A DNA stretch of 64,000 bases from assembly GCF_020906515.1 (NCBI RefSeq), contig NC_085854.1, positions 496,001 through 560,000 on the forward strand. Direction: 5' to 3'. Made by a program: the position numbers and the translations under genes. This DNA comes from Vanrija pseudolonga. Lineage: Eukaryota > Basidiomycota > Tremellomycetes > Trichosporonales > Trichosporonaceae. This document shows, piece by piece, positions 11,264-20,505 of this stretch. The first letter of the stretch is position 1; every line of letters begins with the position of its first letter. The notes below the pieces were generated by a model. That model did no database searches. It was not told the DNA's origin and saw nothing but the letters and a program-made list of their open reading frames with translations.

Positions 11264-13042
11264 TCATGCGGAGAGGCCAGCGAGGTCACTGACGAAGGCC
11301 TGACCCGTGTCGTAACTTGTGGCAGCCGGGTACCCGCTGTGCGTGTACTGCGGTGTTGTGTAGGCAGCCGCAGCAGTAGCAGAGCCAGTCGACGAGTATG
11401 GGCTGTGGTAGCTGAGGCCCTGGGGGACGTATGGCTGGTAGGCCGGTGCCGTCGTGCCCGGTGCCGAGGCACTGCCGCCAATGCTGCCCTGGCTGCTGTG
11501 GCTATACGTGGGCTGCGTAGCAGTGGTAGGAGTGGGGGTACCGTTGTTGGTGTAGCTGTGGCTAGCCTGGTAGTTGACGTCGAGCGCAAAGGTGGGGGGT
11601 GCCGAGCGGGGGTAGTACTGCGCGGCGTGCTGCTGCTGCTGCTGCGCCTGCGTGAGCTGGGGAGTGGTGGCCGACTGAGGGACAGTGATGGGCTGCCAGC
11701 TCTGGTAGCCGTGGGCGGGGGTGTGGGGAGTGTGAGGAGTGTGAGGGGTGCCAGCGTCCATGCCGTAGGGGACGGTCGAGTAGACGTTGGTGTGCGAGCC
11801 CAGAGGGGTGAGGGCGGGGTGGTGGATGTCGGTGGTGAGGGGAGCCATGGTGAGCTCACGCTTGCCCCGCTTGAGGATGCGCGAGTCAAAGTCGACATTC
11901 TCCTTGCCCATGCCCATCATCAGGTCATCGCTCATGCGCTTCTGCGAGTGCGAGGCCGAGGGGTGGCGCTCGAAGAAGTCGACGGTGAGCTCGACCCAGG
12001 TGGGGACGAAGGTGTCGTCCTCGATGAAGACGGTGCCCTCACGCGACGCGGCGTTGCGGCGCTCCTTGGCCGAGTCCTCGTTGGCCTTGCGGACCTCCTT
12101 GGCAATGAGGTAGATCTGGCGAAGCTCAAAGTGCTGGCGAGGAGGGATCGACGAGGCGATCTCGGCAGTGGCGAAGTGGAGACGAGAGATGGTGAGCTCG
12201 GAGCGCTGGTCGAGGGTGGGGCGAGCGTTGGCACCGGCAACGTTGGCGAGGGCGGCAGCCTGGCGGGCACTCTCCGAGCGGGGCTTGGAAGCCTGCTGGA
12301 GGATGCTGGTGAGGAGACGCGGGCGCTCGTCCTTGTGGAGGTGGTCGGGCTCGATGTGGCGGAGGCCAGTGGGCCACCAGGGAGGGGGGCGGCCCTCGTT
12401 ACCCTTCTTGTCCTTGTAGGGGTACTTGGTCTGCTTCTTGGGCTCGACAACCTTGATCCAGGCCTTGAGGACGTTGGCACAGACGTTCTGGCCGAGGTGC
12501 TCGAAGCGGGCGTGGTACTCGCGGTCAATGGTGGCAGGGGTGACGGTGATGGAGGAGACGGGGCCGATGGTCATCTTGGAAGGGTTGGAAGCGGAGAAGG
12601 TGGACATGAGCTGGGTCTGGCCGCCAGTGGGGGTGTCGGGGAGGTTGAGGTCACCTAGTGACAGGTCGTTCGAGTCGACATCCTCGCCGTCCTCGTTGTC
12701 CTCGTCGTCGGCGTCGTCCTCGAGGCCGAAGCGCTTCTCCTGCCTCTCGACCTCCTGCCAGCGAGACTCGTTTCGTGTCTGGATGAACTCGGCACGGCCA
12801 CGGAGGACCTCCCAGTTGATGATGCCGTCGGCCTTGTGCTGGTTGGCGTCGTCGTAGAAGTACTCGCTGGCGTGCACCTCAATGTTGCCCTTGGGGGCGA
12901 CACAGATGAGGAGGTAGTGGGAGCCGTCGACGTGCGAGGCCTTGTTGGCGGCCTTGGTGACGAACTCGCGCTTGGTCTTCCAGTGCCTGTTGCACTTGGC
13001 GACCGAGTGGTAGGGCTCTTCGCGTGATGGGATGCGAGGCAT
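11264..13042 (-). CDS. YDR124W-like helical-bundle nuclear protein (DUF2841 type)
   Basis: A single coding exon of 592 aa. The start is the ATG at 13042 (MPRIPSREEPYHSVAKCNR), the first ATG after a well-formed leader intron (13088-13153). Residues about 30-80 form a compact conserved-looking N-terminal part. An acidic stretch (DDADDEDNEDGEDVD) follows. The segment at about 180-310 carries the block PPPWWPTGLRHIEPDHLHKD, then helices rich in Leu, Arg and Ala. That WWP...H..PDHL block is what I associate with the fungal YDR124W-like/hrmA-cluster helical bundle family, whose members are treated as nuclear or transcription-associated but whose biochemistry is unclear. The C-terminal 200 residues are low-complexity Gln/Pro/Thr/Tyr-rich, as in transcriptional regulators. 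Family assignment is from memory of motifs and is moderate. Confidence 0.65.
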   Translation of the reverse strand: MPRIPSREEPYHSVAKCNRHWKTKREFVTKAANKASHVDGSHYLLICVAPKGNIEVHASEYFYDDANQHKADGIINWEVLRGRAEFIQTRNESRWQEVERQEKRFGLEDDADDEDNEDGEDVDSNDLSLGDLNLPDTPTGGQTQLMSTFSASNPSKMTIGPVSSITVTPATIDREYHARFEHLGQNVCANVLKAWIKVVEPKKQTKYPYKDKKGNEGRPPPWWPTGLRHIEPDHLHKDERPRLLTSILQQASKPRSESARQAAALANVAGANARPTLDQRSELTISRLHFATAEIASSIPPRQHFELRQIYLIAKEVRKANEDSAKERRNAASREGTVFIEDDTFVPTWVELTVDFFERHPSASHSQKRMSDDLMMGMGKENVDFDSRILKRGKRELTMAPLTTDIHHPALTPLGSHTNVYSTVPYGMDAGTPHTPHTPHTPAHGYQSWQPITVPQSATTPQLTQAQQQQQHAAQYYPRSAPPTFALDVNYQASHSYTNNGTPTPTTATQPTYSHSSQGSIGGSASAPGTTAPAYQPYVPQGLSYHSPYSSTGSATAAAAYTTPQYTHSGYPAATSYDTGQAFVSDLAGLSA

Positions 13043-13087
13043 GGTCGATGGAGTGGTGGGGGGGAGTTGGGAGTGGAAAGTGGGCAA

Positions 13088-13153
13088 CTAAAGAACTACG
13101 CTTGTTAGCCGAATGTCGCCTTCGCCATCACTCGAGTCGTCGACACCACTCAC
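13088..13153 (-). other. 5' leader intron of the YDR124W-like gene
   Basis: On the minus strand AAG|GTGAGTGG opens a 66-nt interval that ends in GCTAACAAGCGTAGTTCTTTAG, with a CTAAC branch site and a TTTAG acceptor 46 nt upstream of the start codon. Both boundaries match the coding introns of this window. Confidence 0.65.
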
Positions 13154-16100
13154 CTTAGCAGCTGCTATCAAGTGTTACACTCGACGCGTAGAGAGAGTGT
13201 GGAGGGCGGTGGTGGTGGTGGAGTAGATGAGAGCGTGTGGTGGGCAAAGTCTCTGGAATCTACGGTGGGTTGGGACTTGTGTACGCAACTATGAACGGCT
13301 GCAAGGGGGGGAATGTTGCAGCGCTGGTTGTCGGATGGGGGGGATGAGGTCAAGAGAAGGCGGAGAGGGCAAGGGTTTATAGATGATACGGTAAGGACAG
13401 TTCGGCTTCCAAGAGGTGGATGTCGGATGGGAGTTGAAAGAGATGCTCGATGGGGGGTTGTCGGATGGGCCGTGTTATGCGTTTTGGCGTCAGGGAATGC
13501 GAGACAAGACCTACCCCGGCCATGTATCTAGAGGTTTAAAACGCGGGCCAGGATAGCAGCAGGTCTAGTGGGTGCAACGCGCGCTGGTAGGTGTTGTGCT
13601 AGACGACGAATGTCAACACGAGATGCGAGTACGGCACTACGGCACGGCAATGGATTGATCACAGTGTCCCGCTTTACCTTGGGTGCCGCGGGGACTTGTT
13701 GATTGTGGGTGGGTAAGCCGGCGGGGTTGCGGCGGTGAAGGCGGGGGTGTGGGTGGGTGCACGGCTGGCGGCGGCGGGGGACAGCAGCGACAAACCACCG
13801 CACGCGCGCGCTGGCCCTCCTCGCCTCCTCGTCCGACACGGACCAAAGGCACGCGCTCGCGAGCCCGCTCACGCTCACGCTCACGCTCACGCGCCGCCGC
13901 CAGCGAGTTTTTCCAGTGCGCAGGCAGGCCCAAAAGAGTGCCTGAAGCAGAAAAATCAATCCAGGAAAGGGCCACGCGATGCAAAGGTCAGTCGCGTAAA
14001 ACGAGGCACAAGACCCGAGGATATCACAATAACACCCGGGATTAATGGTGAAAAATCTCCAAACAAGGGGTCGGGAGCAAGGCCAGGGGCAAGTTGTAAA
14101 CAAGGCCTTGGACGGTAAGGCTTAGTCTGTAAAGCAATCAGACAATGGGCGCCCGCCTTGGAAAAATCCCCACCCATACTGCCCGTGCGTGCGCCTCTGG
14201 GCTGTCACTGACGCTATCAAGGGCCTCGACGCGACCTCGGGCCGCCCAGCTCCACTCCACCCCCCCCCCACACACACAAGCGTCACGCCACACCTCCGTG
14301 TTCCCCCCCCCCCCCCCCCCGCGCGTGTGCGCGTGCACGCGCACTGACGAGAGACAACTCGAGAGAGATCAGGTCCGGAATAAACATTCCCTATGATGTC
14401 GTCAAGCGGCAACAGGTTGCCGCAGGCCACTTATCCGGGCATGAGCTTCTGCTCTCACTCGCCGCCTCGCCGCAAGACAGACTGCCGGGTCTCCGACGCG
14501 ACACGGCTCTTGCTCGAGTGTGCACACCAAGGCAGCGCGACGGTTTCATCGCCAGACCAGATCGGACCTGACTTGCAGAAACCGTGCTGGACTCGGACCT
14601 GGAGCACGCTCAAACTCTGATCACTTGACGTCCAGCCCTCTCTGTAACTTTATCGGGTCCACAATTCGCCGTGACAGGCCGTCGGTTCCTCGTCGCCAGG
14701 CCGCCCACCAAATGCATCGTTGTTTATCGCGATTCCCATCGCTGTAACTGAGGGTTCCAGCTCGAGAATGGGGCCAGCCGTGCCACCGCCGCAGCAGCAG
14801 CCACCACGGCGAGCAGAACACTTGGCCGAGTCGCCGTGGTCACCGCAAACCCGCATCGTTGACACGGTCCACCGAGGTGGAGCTGGTGGATTGAGGCAAG
14901 GTGGCTGATTCCCCTCGCGTTGCGGTAGTGTACGGGCCAGTTGCTTGCCGTGCCGAGACAGAACTGGCTGGCTACGCCACGAGAGAAGGCGGCAAGTGGC
15001 ATGCATATTCCACGCAAATCGAGCGAACCCGTCGAACTGCGGCCGGGACGCGCAAAACGGTATGTGATGACGCCAGACGGGTTCGCGCGCGCGCGCGCGT
15101 GAGGGGGGGATCGAATCGACGCGAACTCTACGCGTCTGTTCCTGGGGCCTTCTCGTAATGGTTTTTTCAGCTCACTCGCTAGTAAAATTAACAACCTGTG
15201 CCCACCGGCCTGCCCCCCGCCCTTCTCCTTGGCAGGTTGCATCAGGATCGCACCAACGAGCTGTGTGCCTGTCGCTGTGGGAATGAGCCGCGTCTCTCCA
15301 CCACCACCCACCCCCGTTTGCATCCCCCCACCTCCCTGCTGCCCTCGCTCGTTCCCAGCTGCAAGCGCCACGCCACGGTGCCTTGGGCGGATCGAGCCAG
15401 CAAGCCAGACCAACAGCACGCCAGCTAGACGAGAGCCGCAAGTGCCGCAGCCAGCCAAGCCTCGCCCAAAAGGCTGAATCGATGCGGCCAGTTCCCCCCC
15501 GGACGCCACAGTGCCGCACCCCGCATCGCGGATGTGGTCCTCAACGACAGCCGTCGTTTTTTCCTGCTCGACGACGGCCGAGACCCGTTTGTTTGTGTTG
15601 TGATTCGAGCACGACGCGACGCTGCCGTAAACCGTTACACCTATGCCTCGCTTTGCACACGTTGCACGAGACCCAGTTAATTGTGAGATGGCTGGCCCTG
15701 TCCGGTGTTTGGTGTTTGGTGTCTGGGATCTGCCCGGTGCACCACGTCCAGCGAGTGCGAGGGATTGTCCGTCTAGCTCGCGCGCTCGGTGCCTCTCCCG
15801 CAAGGGCTCGCGCTGGATTGTACCAACGGCGACGGACGTGTGTCTTCCGTTTAGGTGTGGTGTGGCGTTGCTTCCACTAATCTACTTGTCGCGCCATTGT
15901 GAGGCAGACTTCTCCTTGCGGGAAGCAACTTAGCGTACCACTCAGATCTGCATGGCTGGCGTGTTGGATTCATTGATGGCCGCATTCCCCTAGTGGGGTG
16001 GGGTGGTGGTGGGTGGGTGGGTGGGGCGATGCTCTAGCGGCGGATGGAGCCGCCGTGCTCCACCAACACCATTAACGAGGGACCACAAGCAGGTCGGCTC

Positions 16101-17753
16101 GGTTGGTGCCCAAAATGCGCCGATACAAGCCGGCAGCACGCGCGGTTCAAGGTCCGTTACTTGGTCCACTTGGGCGCGCCATGCCGTTATCTCACTTGGA
16201 TTTCCGAGGCTAGCTTGGTGGGCCTGGTGGGCCTGGTCGACGCTGTCTCAGTGGAGGAGCATTCTCCACCGACGCTACTCGTGCGCCGCCGCGTCGTCCG
16301 AGCGCACGTGGCGCCTCGGCGCGGTGTGTGCCGCCGAGCTATTCCGCGCTGCTTGTGCATGACCTCGCGACCTCGGGCCCAGCTACAAACCCTTCCGAGA
16401 CTCGGCCAGGACAACGAGGTTCCCGCCTCAGACCTGGCCGATGACGAGTCCCATCCAATTGACTGCAGTGCAAGTGAAACAAGATTTGCGAGGGCGAAAC
16501 CTTGCCACCTCATCTCGGCATCCTGATTCCCACACAGAGCTGCACACCCGCCGGCATCGCGACTTTGTTTTGGTGGACGTGTGGAACAAGTGGGTCCTGT
16601 CACGGTATCACGTTATGCACAAGGGCAACCGGGAACACTTTGCACGCTGCGTGAAGCGAACGCGTCGCGATCCCGGCGAGACGCGCATCAGGTCCTCAAA
16701 GACGCGCTCGCGCTCGTGCTCGCGCTCGCTCCGCTCGCTCCACCAACGTGTCTCGGCGACCTCGAAAACCCGTCCTTGGCCGAACACTTGCTTCCAGGTT
16801 GGCTCCGACCGGCACGTCCCACACCCTGCGGCAAAATCGTGGCTTTCATCCTTATCCGCACTTGAAGGACTGTGTGTTAGGCCCTAACCAACGGCAGTAG
16901 CATTATTACATGGACCCACAGTCCTGCTATCCTGCCATGTGCCTCTCCCGTCTCCGCTCAGTTAAGAGATACTCGGGCAAGGGTCCACCACAATTGTGGC
17001 GGAGGACCATGCCCGAGTAATGCCACCACCGAGATCCATGGTGAGCGAGCACGCACCAAATCGCTTGCATGCATCGAGTAAGAATGCGACCGGTGCGGCA
17101 GTGTGTCGTTGGCGTGCTGCGCAAGTCGCCGCTGCCGCCACTACTGGTGGAGAGACGCAGTAGGGCATTTCTCCCGCCGCTCTTCGTTCCGCTTGGCGAT
17201 GATGGAAGAGGGAGTACAGCCTTGACGAGAACCGAGATTTAGTCGAGTACCTACGAAGTGCTCGATCAATCGCCGTCAACGCCAGGTAGGGAACACCATC
17301 CCGAGGGCCCTCGATGGAGATACTCCTCGCCGAGGGCGGTGGGCATCGTCATCGGATAGTCGGCTTTGACGGCGATGACGATGGAGGACGGCGTTTGGAA
17401 AGATAGGACGACGACGTTGGAACGAGCCGCCGATAGGGGGTTGCCGGGGGTGTCGGTGTGCATCGAGCTTCTCCCCCTCGTTCTTCGTCGAGACTTGTGC
17501 TCTCGTCGCACAGTTGAAGTCGTCGAGCATGCTGCTCAGTGTGGCCTCGTCATTGCCAGAGCTGCCGAGGACGCCGCAGGGCAAACCGTGAGTGCGAGTG
17601 ACTCGCCTCCACCATGTTCGATGACGCGGACGCCACCTCGGACCCTTCCCCTCGCACCGTCCTCGCGCTCGTCCTCGCCCTCGGTTCTCGCACCAACCGT
17701 TCATCTGCAGCCCGCGGCGCCAGTTTCCATCCGAGCAGCATTTGCTCAAGTCT
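13154..17753. other. 4.6-kb stretch without a recognisable protein gene
   Basis: The right-most gene-free block before the tRNA trio. Long open frames exist (for example 359 codons at 14724-15803 on the minus strand), but their translations are compositional, with no domain and no splice-site pairing. An 18-base C run lies at 14303-14320 and alternating GC tracts occur near 14321-14342 and 15085-15099. The first few hundred bases should contain the promoter and leader of the gene at 11264-13042. Confidence 0.5.
14303..14320 (+). repeat. 18-base poly-C run
   Basis: Uninterrupted C run followed by an alternating GCGCGTGTGCGCG tract. On the other strand it is a G run able to form quadruplex structure. 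No gene is nearby. Confidence 0.9.
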
Positions 17754-17834
17754 GGCAAATTAGCTCAGTTGGTTAGAGCGCACGCTTCACATCCTGAACG
17801 CGTGAGGTCGGCGGTTCGACCCCGCCATTCGTCA
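17754..17834 (+). tRNA. tRNA-Val (CAC) with a 7-nt intron
   Basis: Cloverleaf read by hand: acceptor 17754-17760 with 17827-17833 (one A-C mismatch and one G-U), D arm GCTC/GAGC, anticodon stem CACGC/GCGTG, T arm GGCGG-TTCGACC-CCGCC. The 14-nt anticodon loop is best read as TT-CAC-A, then a 7-nt intron (17792-17798), then C. The anticodon CAC at 17788-17790 follows a T33. The intron's TGAA can pair with the TTCA that overlaps the anticodon, the usual pre-tRNA arrangement. A box TAGCTCAGTTGG and B box GGTTCGACC are both good. The acceptor mismatch leaves some doubt that the gene is functional. Confidence 0.75.
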
Positions 17835-17845
17835 CACACACGACC

Positions 17846-17932
17846 TCTTCGCTAGTATATCGGTTAGTATAACCGCCTCTCATTGAGAGACCATCATCGC
17901 GGTAGAGCAGGGTTCGACTCCCTGGCGGAGAA
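17846..17932 (+). tRNA. tRNA-Glu (CTC) with a 15-nt intron
   Basis: Acceptor stem TCTTCGC pairs with GCGGAGA, followed by discriminator A. D stem GTAT/GTAT pairs with G-U at both ends. Anticodon stem is ACCGC/GCGGT and T arm CAGGG-TTCGACT-CCCTG. The loop reads CT-CTC-A, then a 15-nt intron (17883-17897), then C. The intron begins TTGAGAG, complementary to the CTCTC of the anticodon loop, as expected for a spliced pre-tRNA. The gene starts 12 nt after the tRNA-Val gene with no T run between them. Its A box (TAGTATATCGG) is weaker than that of tRNA-Val. Confidence 0.88.
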
Positions 17933-17939
17933 CGCACAA

Positions 17940-18022
17940 GCCTGGTTATATCAGTCGGTAGATAGTTTGACTCTTACTACTAAGACATCAAAATGTCATG
18001 GGTTCGAGCCCCATACTAGGCT
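17940..18022 (+). tRNA. tRNA-Lys (CTT) with a 10-nt intron
   Basis: Acceptor GCCTGGT pairs with ACTAGGC. D arm TATC/GATA, anticodon stem TTTGA/TCAAA, variable loop ATGTC, T arm ATGGG-TTCGAGC-CCCAT. The loop reads CT-CTT-A, then a 10-nt intron (17977-17986) containing TAAG complementary to the anticodon, then A. It begins only 8 nt after the tRNA-Glu gene. The first T run able to end Pol III transcription in this trio lies just after it. Confidence 0.88.
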
Positions 18023-18025
18023 TCC

Positions 18026-18029
18026 TTTT
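18026..18029 (+). terminator. Pol III T-run terminator after the tRNA trio
   Basis: TTTT begins four bases after the end of the tRNA-Lys gene, and a five-T run follows at about 18054-18058. No run of four T occurs anywhere from 17754 to 18022, so this is the first terminator for all three tRNA genes. Confidence 0.7.
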
Positions 18030-20505
18030 GCCCTCGAGTCCAGGCCTGGGCGCCTTTTTGGATGACGGGGCTGTTTGGGACTGTGGAGGCTGCTCGGCGT
18101 GCTCATGAGCTCGTTGAGACGCGTTCATGGTAGCTGGAGGAGATGGTTGAGCAGACGCGTGTGATTTTCGGACGAAGTCGAGCTGAACCCGCCGGAAGTG
18201 AGCCTTCCTTCGCCTCCTCGTCACGGAAAGCCAAACGGGATGCAGTACATCGTCCTCGCAACCGTCTCGAGGGCATCGCGAGCTCGCGTCAGAGGGAGGC
18301 GGGGAACGGGGACGAAGAACGCGCGGTGTTCTGATAAAACGCGCTCTGTTCTGATCAGCGACGAAACTCAACGTTCGAATCAGGCCCTACCGGCGTCGTT
18401 CCTGTAGTCGTACGTCGCGTCCCGGTCGCGATAGTCGTCGTCGAGGACGTTCTGTTCGTCTTGCTCCACTCTCCCTCCTCCAGAATTTATACTCTTGTCG
18501 CACATCGAATCGACGGCGATGCTCACACCCCATCGCGCAGCTCGCCGAGCGTCCGACACAACCCAGGAACCTCTAGGAGATTTACATCTCCGAGGGGCGC
18601 GTGGTGCGGAATGGCGAGCGCGCCGTCGCTCGTGGCGGTCGTTTCACAGCCATGGATCGGTATGCTGTCGAGGGATGGGAGGGGGCTCGTCAATTGATGC
18701 GGCGGCGCCGTCGTCCGATGGCACATACTGGGGCTCGGCGTCCAGCCTCACAGTCGCTGTGGGTGCCTCCTCAGTCCACAGCCACAGCGGTCCGAACGGG
18801 TGCCACCTTGTTTGCCCTTAGCTGCCATTAGGAGGCATGTTCGAGCACAGCTTCGGAACAGTTTCCGAGGGGCGGTCGTAGATGGAGCTGAGCGGTGGGA
18901 ACCCCACCCCGCCCCGCACACCTCACCGTACCGAGCGAGTCACTGTACGTCCCAATCGCAACCCGCCAAACGAGCGACCAGAGCGACGACCAGAAACGCT
19001 GCGCTCGTCGTCGGAGAGTGGCCCCATGCGATGCGTTGAGGTGCGGTCGGAGCTTGATCTGAACGGTGGGACCTCCCTCCCGCCCACCGTACCGCGTGAG
19101 TGGCCGACCGTACGCCTCAATCGTAACCCGCCATACGAGCGACCCAGCGACGATCCGCAACGCTGTGCTCGTTGTCGGAGAGTGGCTCGAAGAGATGCGA
19201 AGAGCGCGAGATCGACGAAACGCTGCGCAAAGCCGTGAAAACGCCCGTCTTTCGTCCAACCAGCGGTTTCAACAAGTCAATCAATGAAATAAGAGCAAAA
19301 GAGGAGTGCTGGGCACGGCGACACCCCCCGTTCCAGATCACACCGCAACATAAAGAATCCACCGAGCCCGTCTCGTGCCCCAAGAAAGAGGAGGAGGAAG
19401 CACGAGGTAGCTTGCATGCCTGGACCTGGCGAGAACGATGTGCTCATCGGGATCGCTAGCCAGGGCGGTGTCCAAGGCCGAGTATGGAACCCGCCGAGCC
19501 GCACAGCGGAGCGCGGCGAGCGCGGCGAGGTGGGGCACGGGCCAAAAAATGTCATGTGCTGCGTCTCGTCGTCGCGCGCTCGTGACGGGTTTTGTGCAGG
19601 TCACAGCTCGCTGCTCTACACTGCTGCGTCCTTCGGCGGCGTCGAGCACACCCAGCTCACTGCTGTTCCCCAACCAACTGTCGACGCGCTGTGTTGGACG
19701 ATGCCGGCACCGTGAAGGGAGTGCCACATCCGCCTCTTCCCCAAGGTGCCTGCTTCGAGCTGGCGACCGTGGGAAGGTGCAATGGCATGCCTATTGTCTT
19801 AGGAGCCTATCGACCCGCTGAAATTAGGCATGCGTACACGTGGTTTCCTTGTCCGCTGCCGTCGTCAAGGTCCCACGGCTGTGCTGGCGCAGTTGAAGGC
19901 GCGCACTGCACCGAGACCACGCCTAAGATGAGCCAGACGGTGGGGGCTGGTCGGCCGCAGTTGCCCCCTCTTGCTAGACTGGTGACATGATTTGGGTCCG
20001 ATGGCGGGCGGGGCTGGCTGAGACGGGCACATGCAGGCAGTGGAGTGGAGTGGCCGACGTTTCAAGACGACGCGCACGGATCTCTGGCGGCGGCTTTCAT
20101 GCTTCACACACGCAACCACCACATCACCACCACATTCCACTTCGACTACCGACACATTGCACAGCCTGCCTGCCTCGACAACATCTCTTTAGACTTCTCT
20201 CTCTCTTGCATTGCATTCCAACAACTCTGAATAGTCGACACACCGACAACACTGTACACACTGTGAGCATCCTCTGCGCGCCTACAGCGTCGTCATGCAA
20301 CAACACGCGACGGCACACTCCGGCACACTTCCCCCTGTCACATTACGCGTCTCAACGGCCTGGACAAACTCTCGCGCGACCCCCCACCACCAAAGAAGCC
20401 CCTGCTGACACTGCTCTTCTCCTGTAGGAACGAATAAAAGCGACGTGCACGGCTCTTGCTCCTGCGTTCGCATAGTATCCTACGCTCCATCGCGTCGCCG
20501 TCACC
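18030..20505. other. 2.5-kb intergenic stretch with a local duplication
   Basis: No convincing coding region. It contains an imperfect tandem duplication (18872-19200, listed separately). The last 400 bases become C/A-rich (ACCACCACATCACCACC type), as expected of a fungal promoter and 5' leader for the mannosyltransferase gene that follows. Confidence 0.5.
18872..19200 (+). repeat. imperfect tandem duplication, unit about 165-170 bp
   Basis: Copy 1 starts near 18872 and copy 2 near 19043. They share GCGGTCG, GA(G/A)CGGTGGGA, ACCGTACCG, AATCG(C/T)AACCCGCCA, ACGAGCGACC and TCGGAGAGTGGC in the same order. Several differences are C-to-T at CpG sites (for example CTGCGCTCGTCG versus CTGTGCTCGTTG). 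I do not recognise the unit as a known element. Confidence 0.75.

Noticed and set aside
11339-12658. A 439-codon + strand frame
   Set aside because: It is the antisense shadow of the single-exon YDR124W-like gene. Its Val/Gly/Leu richness mirrors the codon pattern of that gene.
14724-15803. A 359-codon open frame on the minus strand in a gene-poor block
   Set aside because: Its translation is compositional (Gly, Arg, Ser, Ala) with no domain, and no splice sites or coding signal support it. Long chance frames are expected at this GC content.
17788-17793. tRNA-Met (CAT) as an alternative for the first tRNA
   Set aside because: CAT in this loop is not preceded by T at position 33, while CAC is. 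The loop and the intron pairing fit Val-CAC better.
18143-19383. A repeated protein-like pattern (SLVWRV...) in minus-strand frames near 18.8-19.3 kb
   Set aside because: The pattern follows from the tandem DNA duplication. No family matches, and the frames break outside the repeat.
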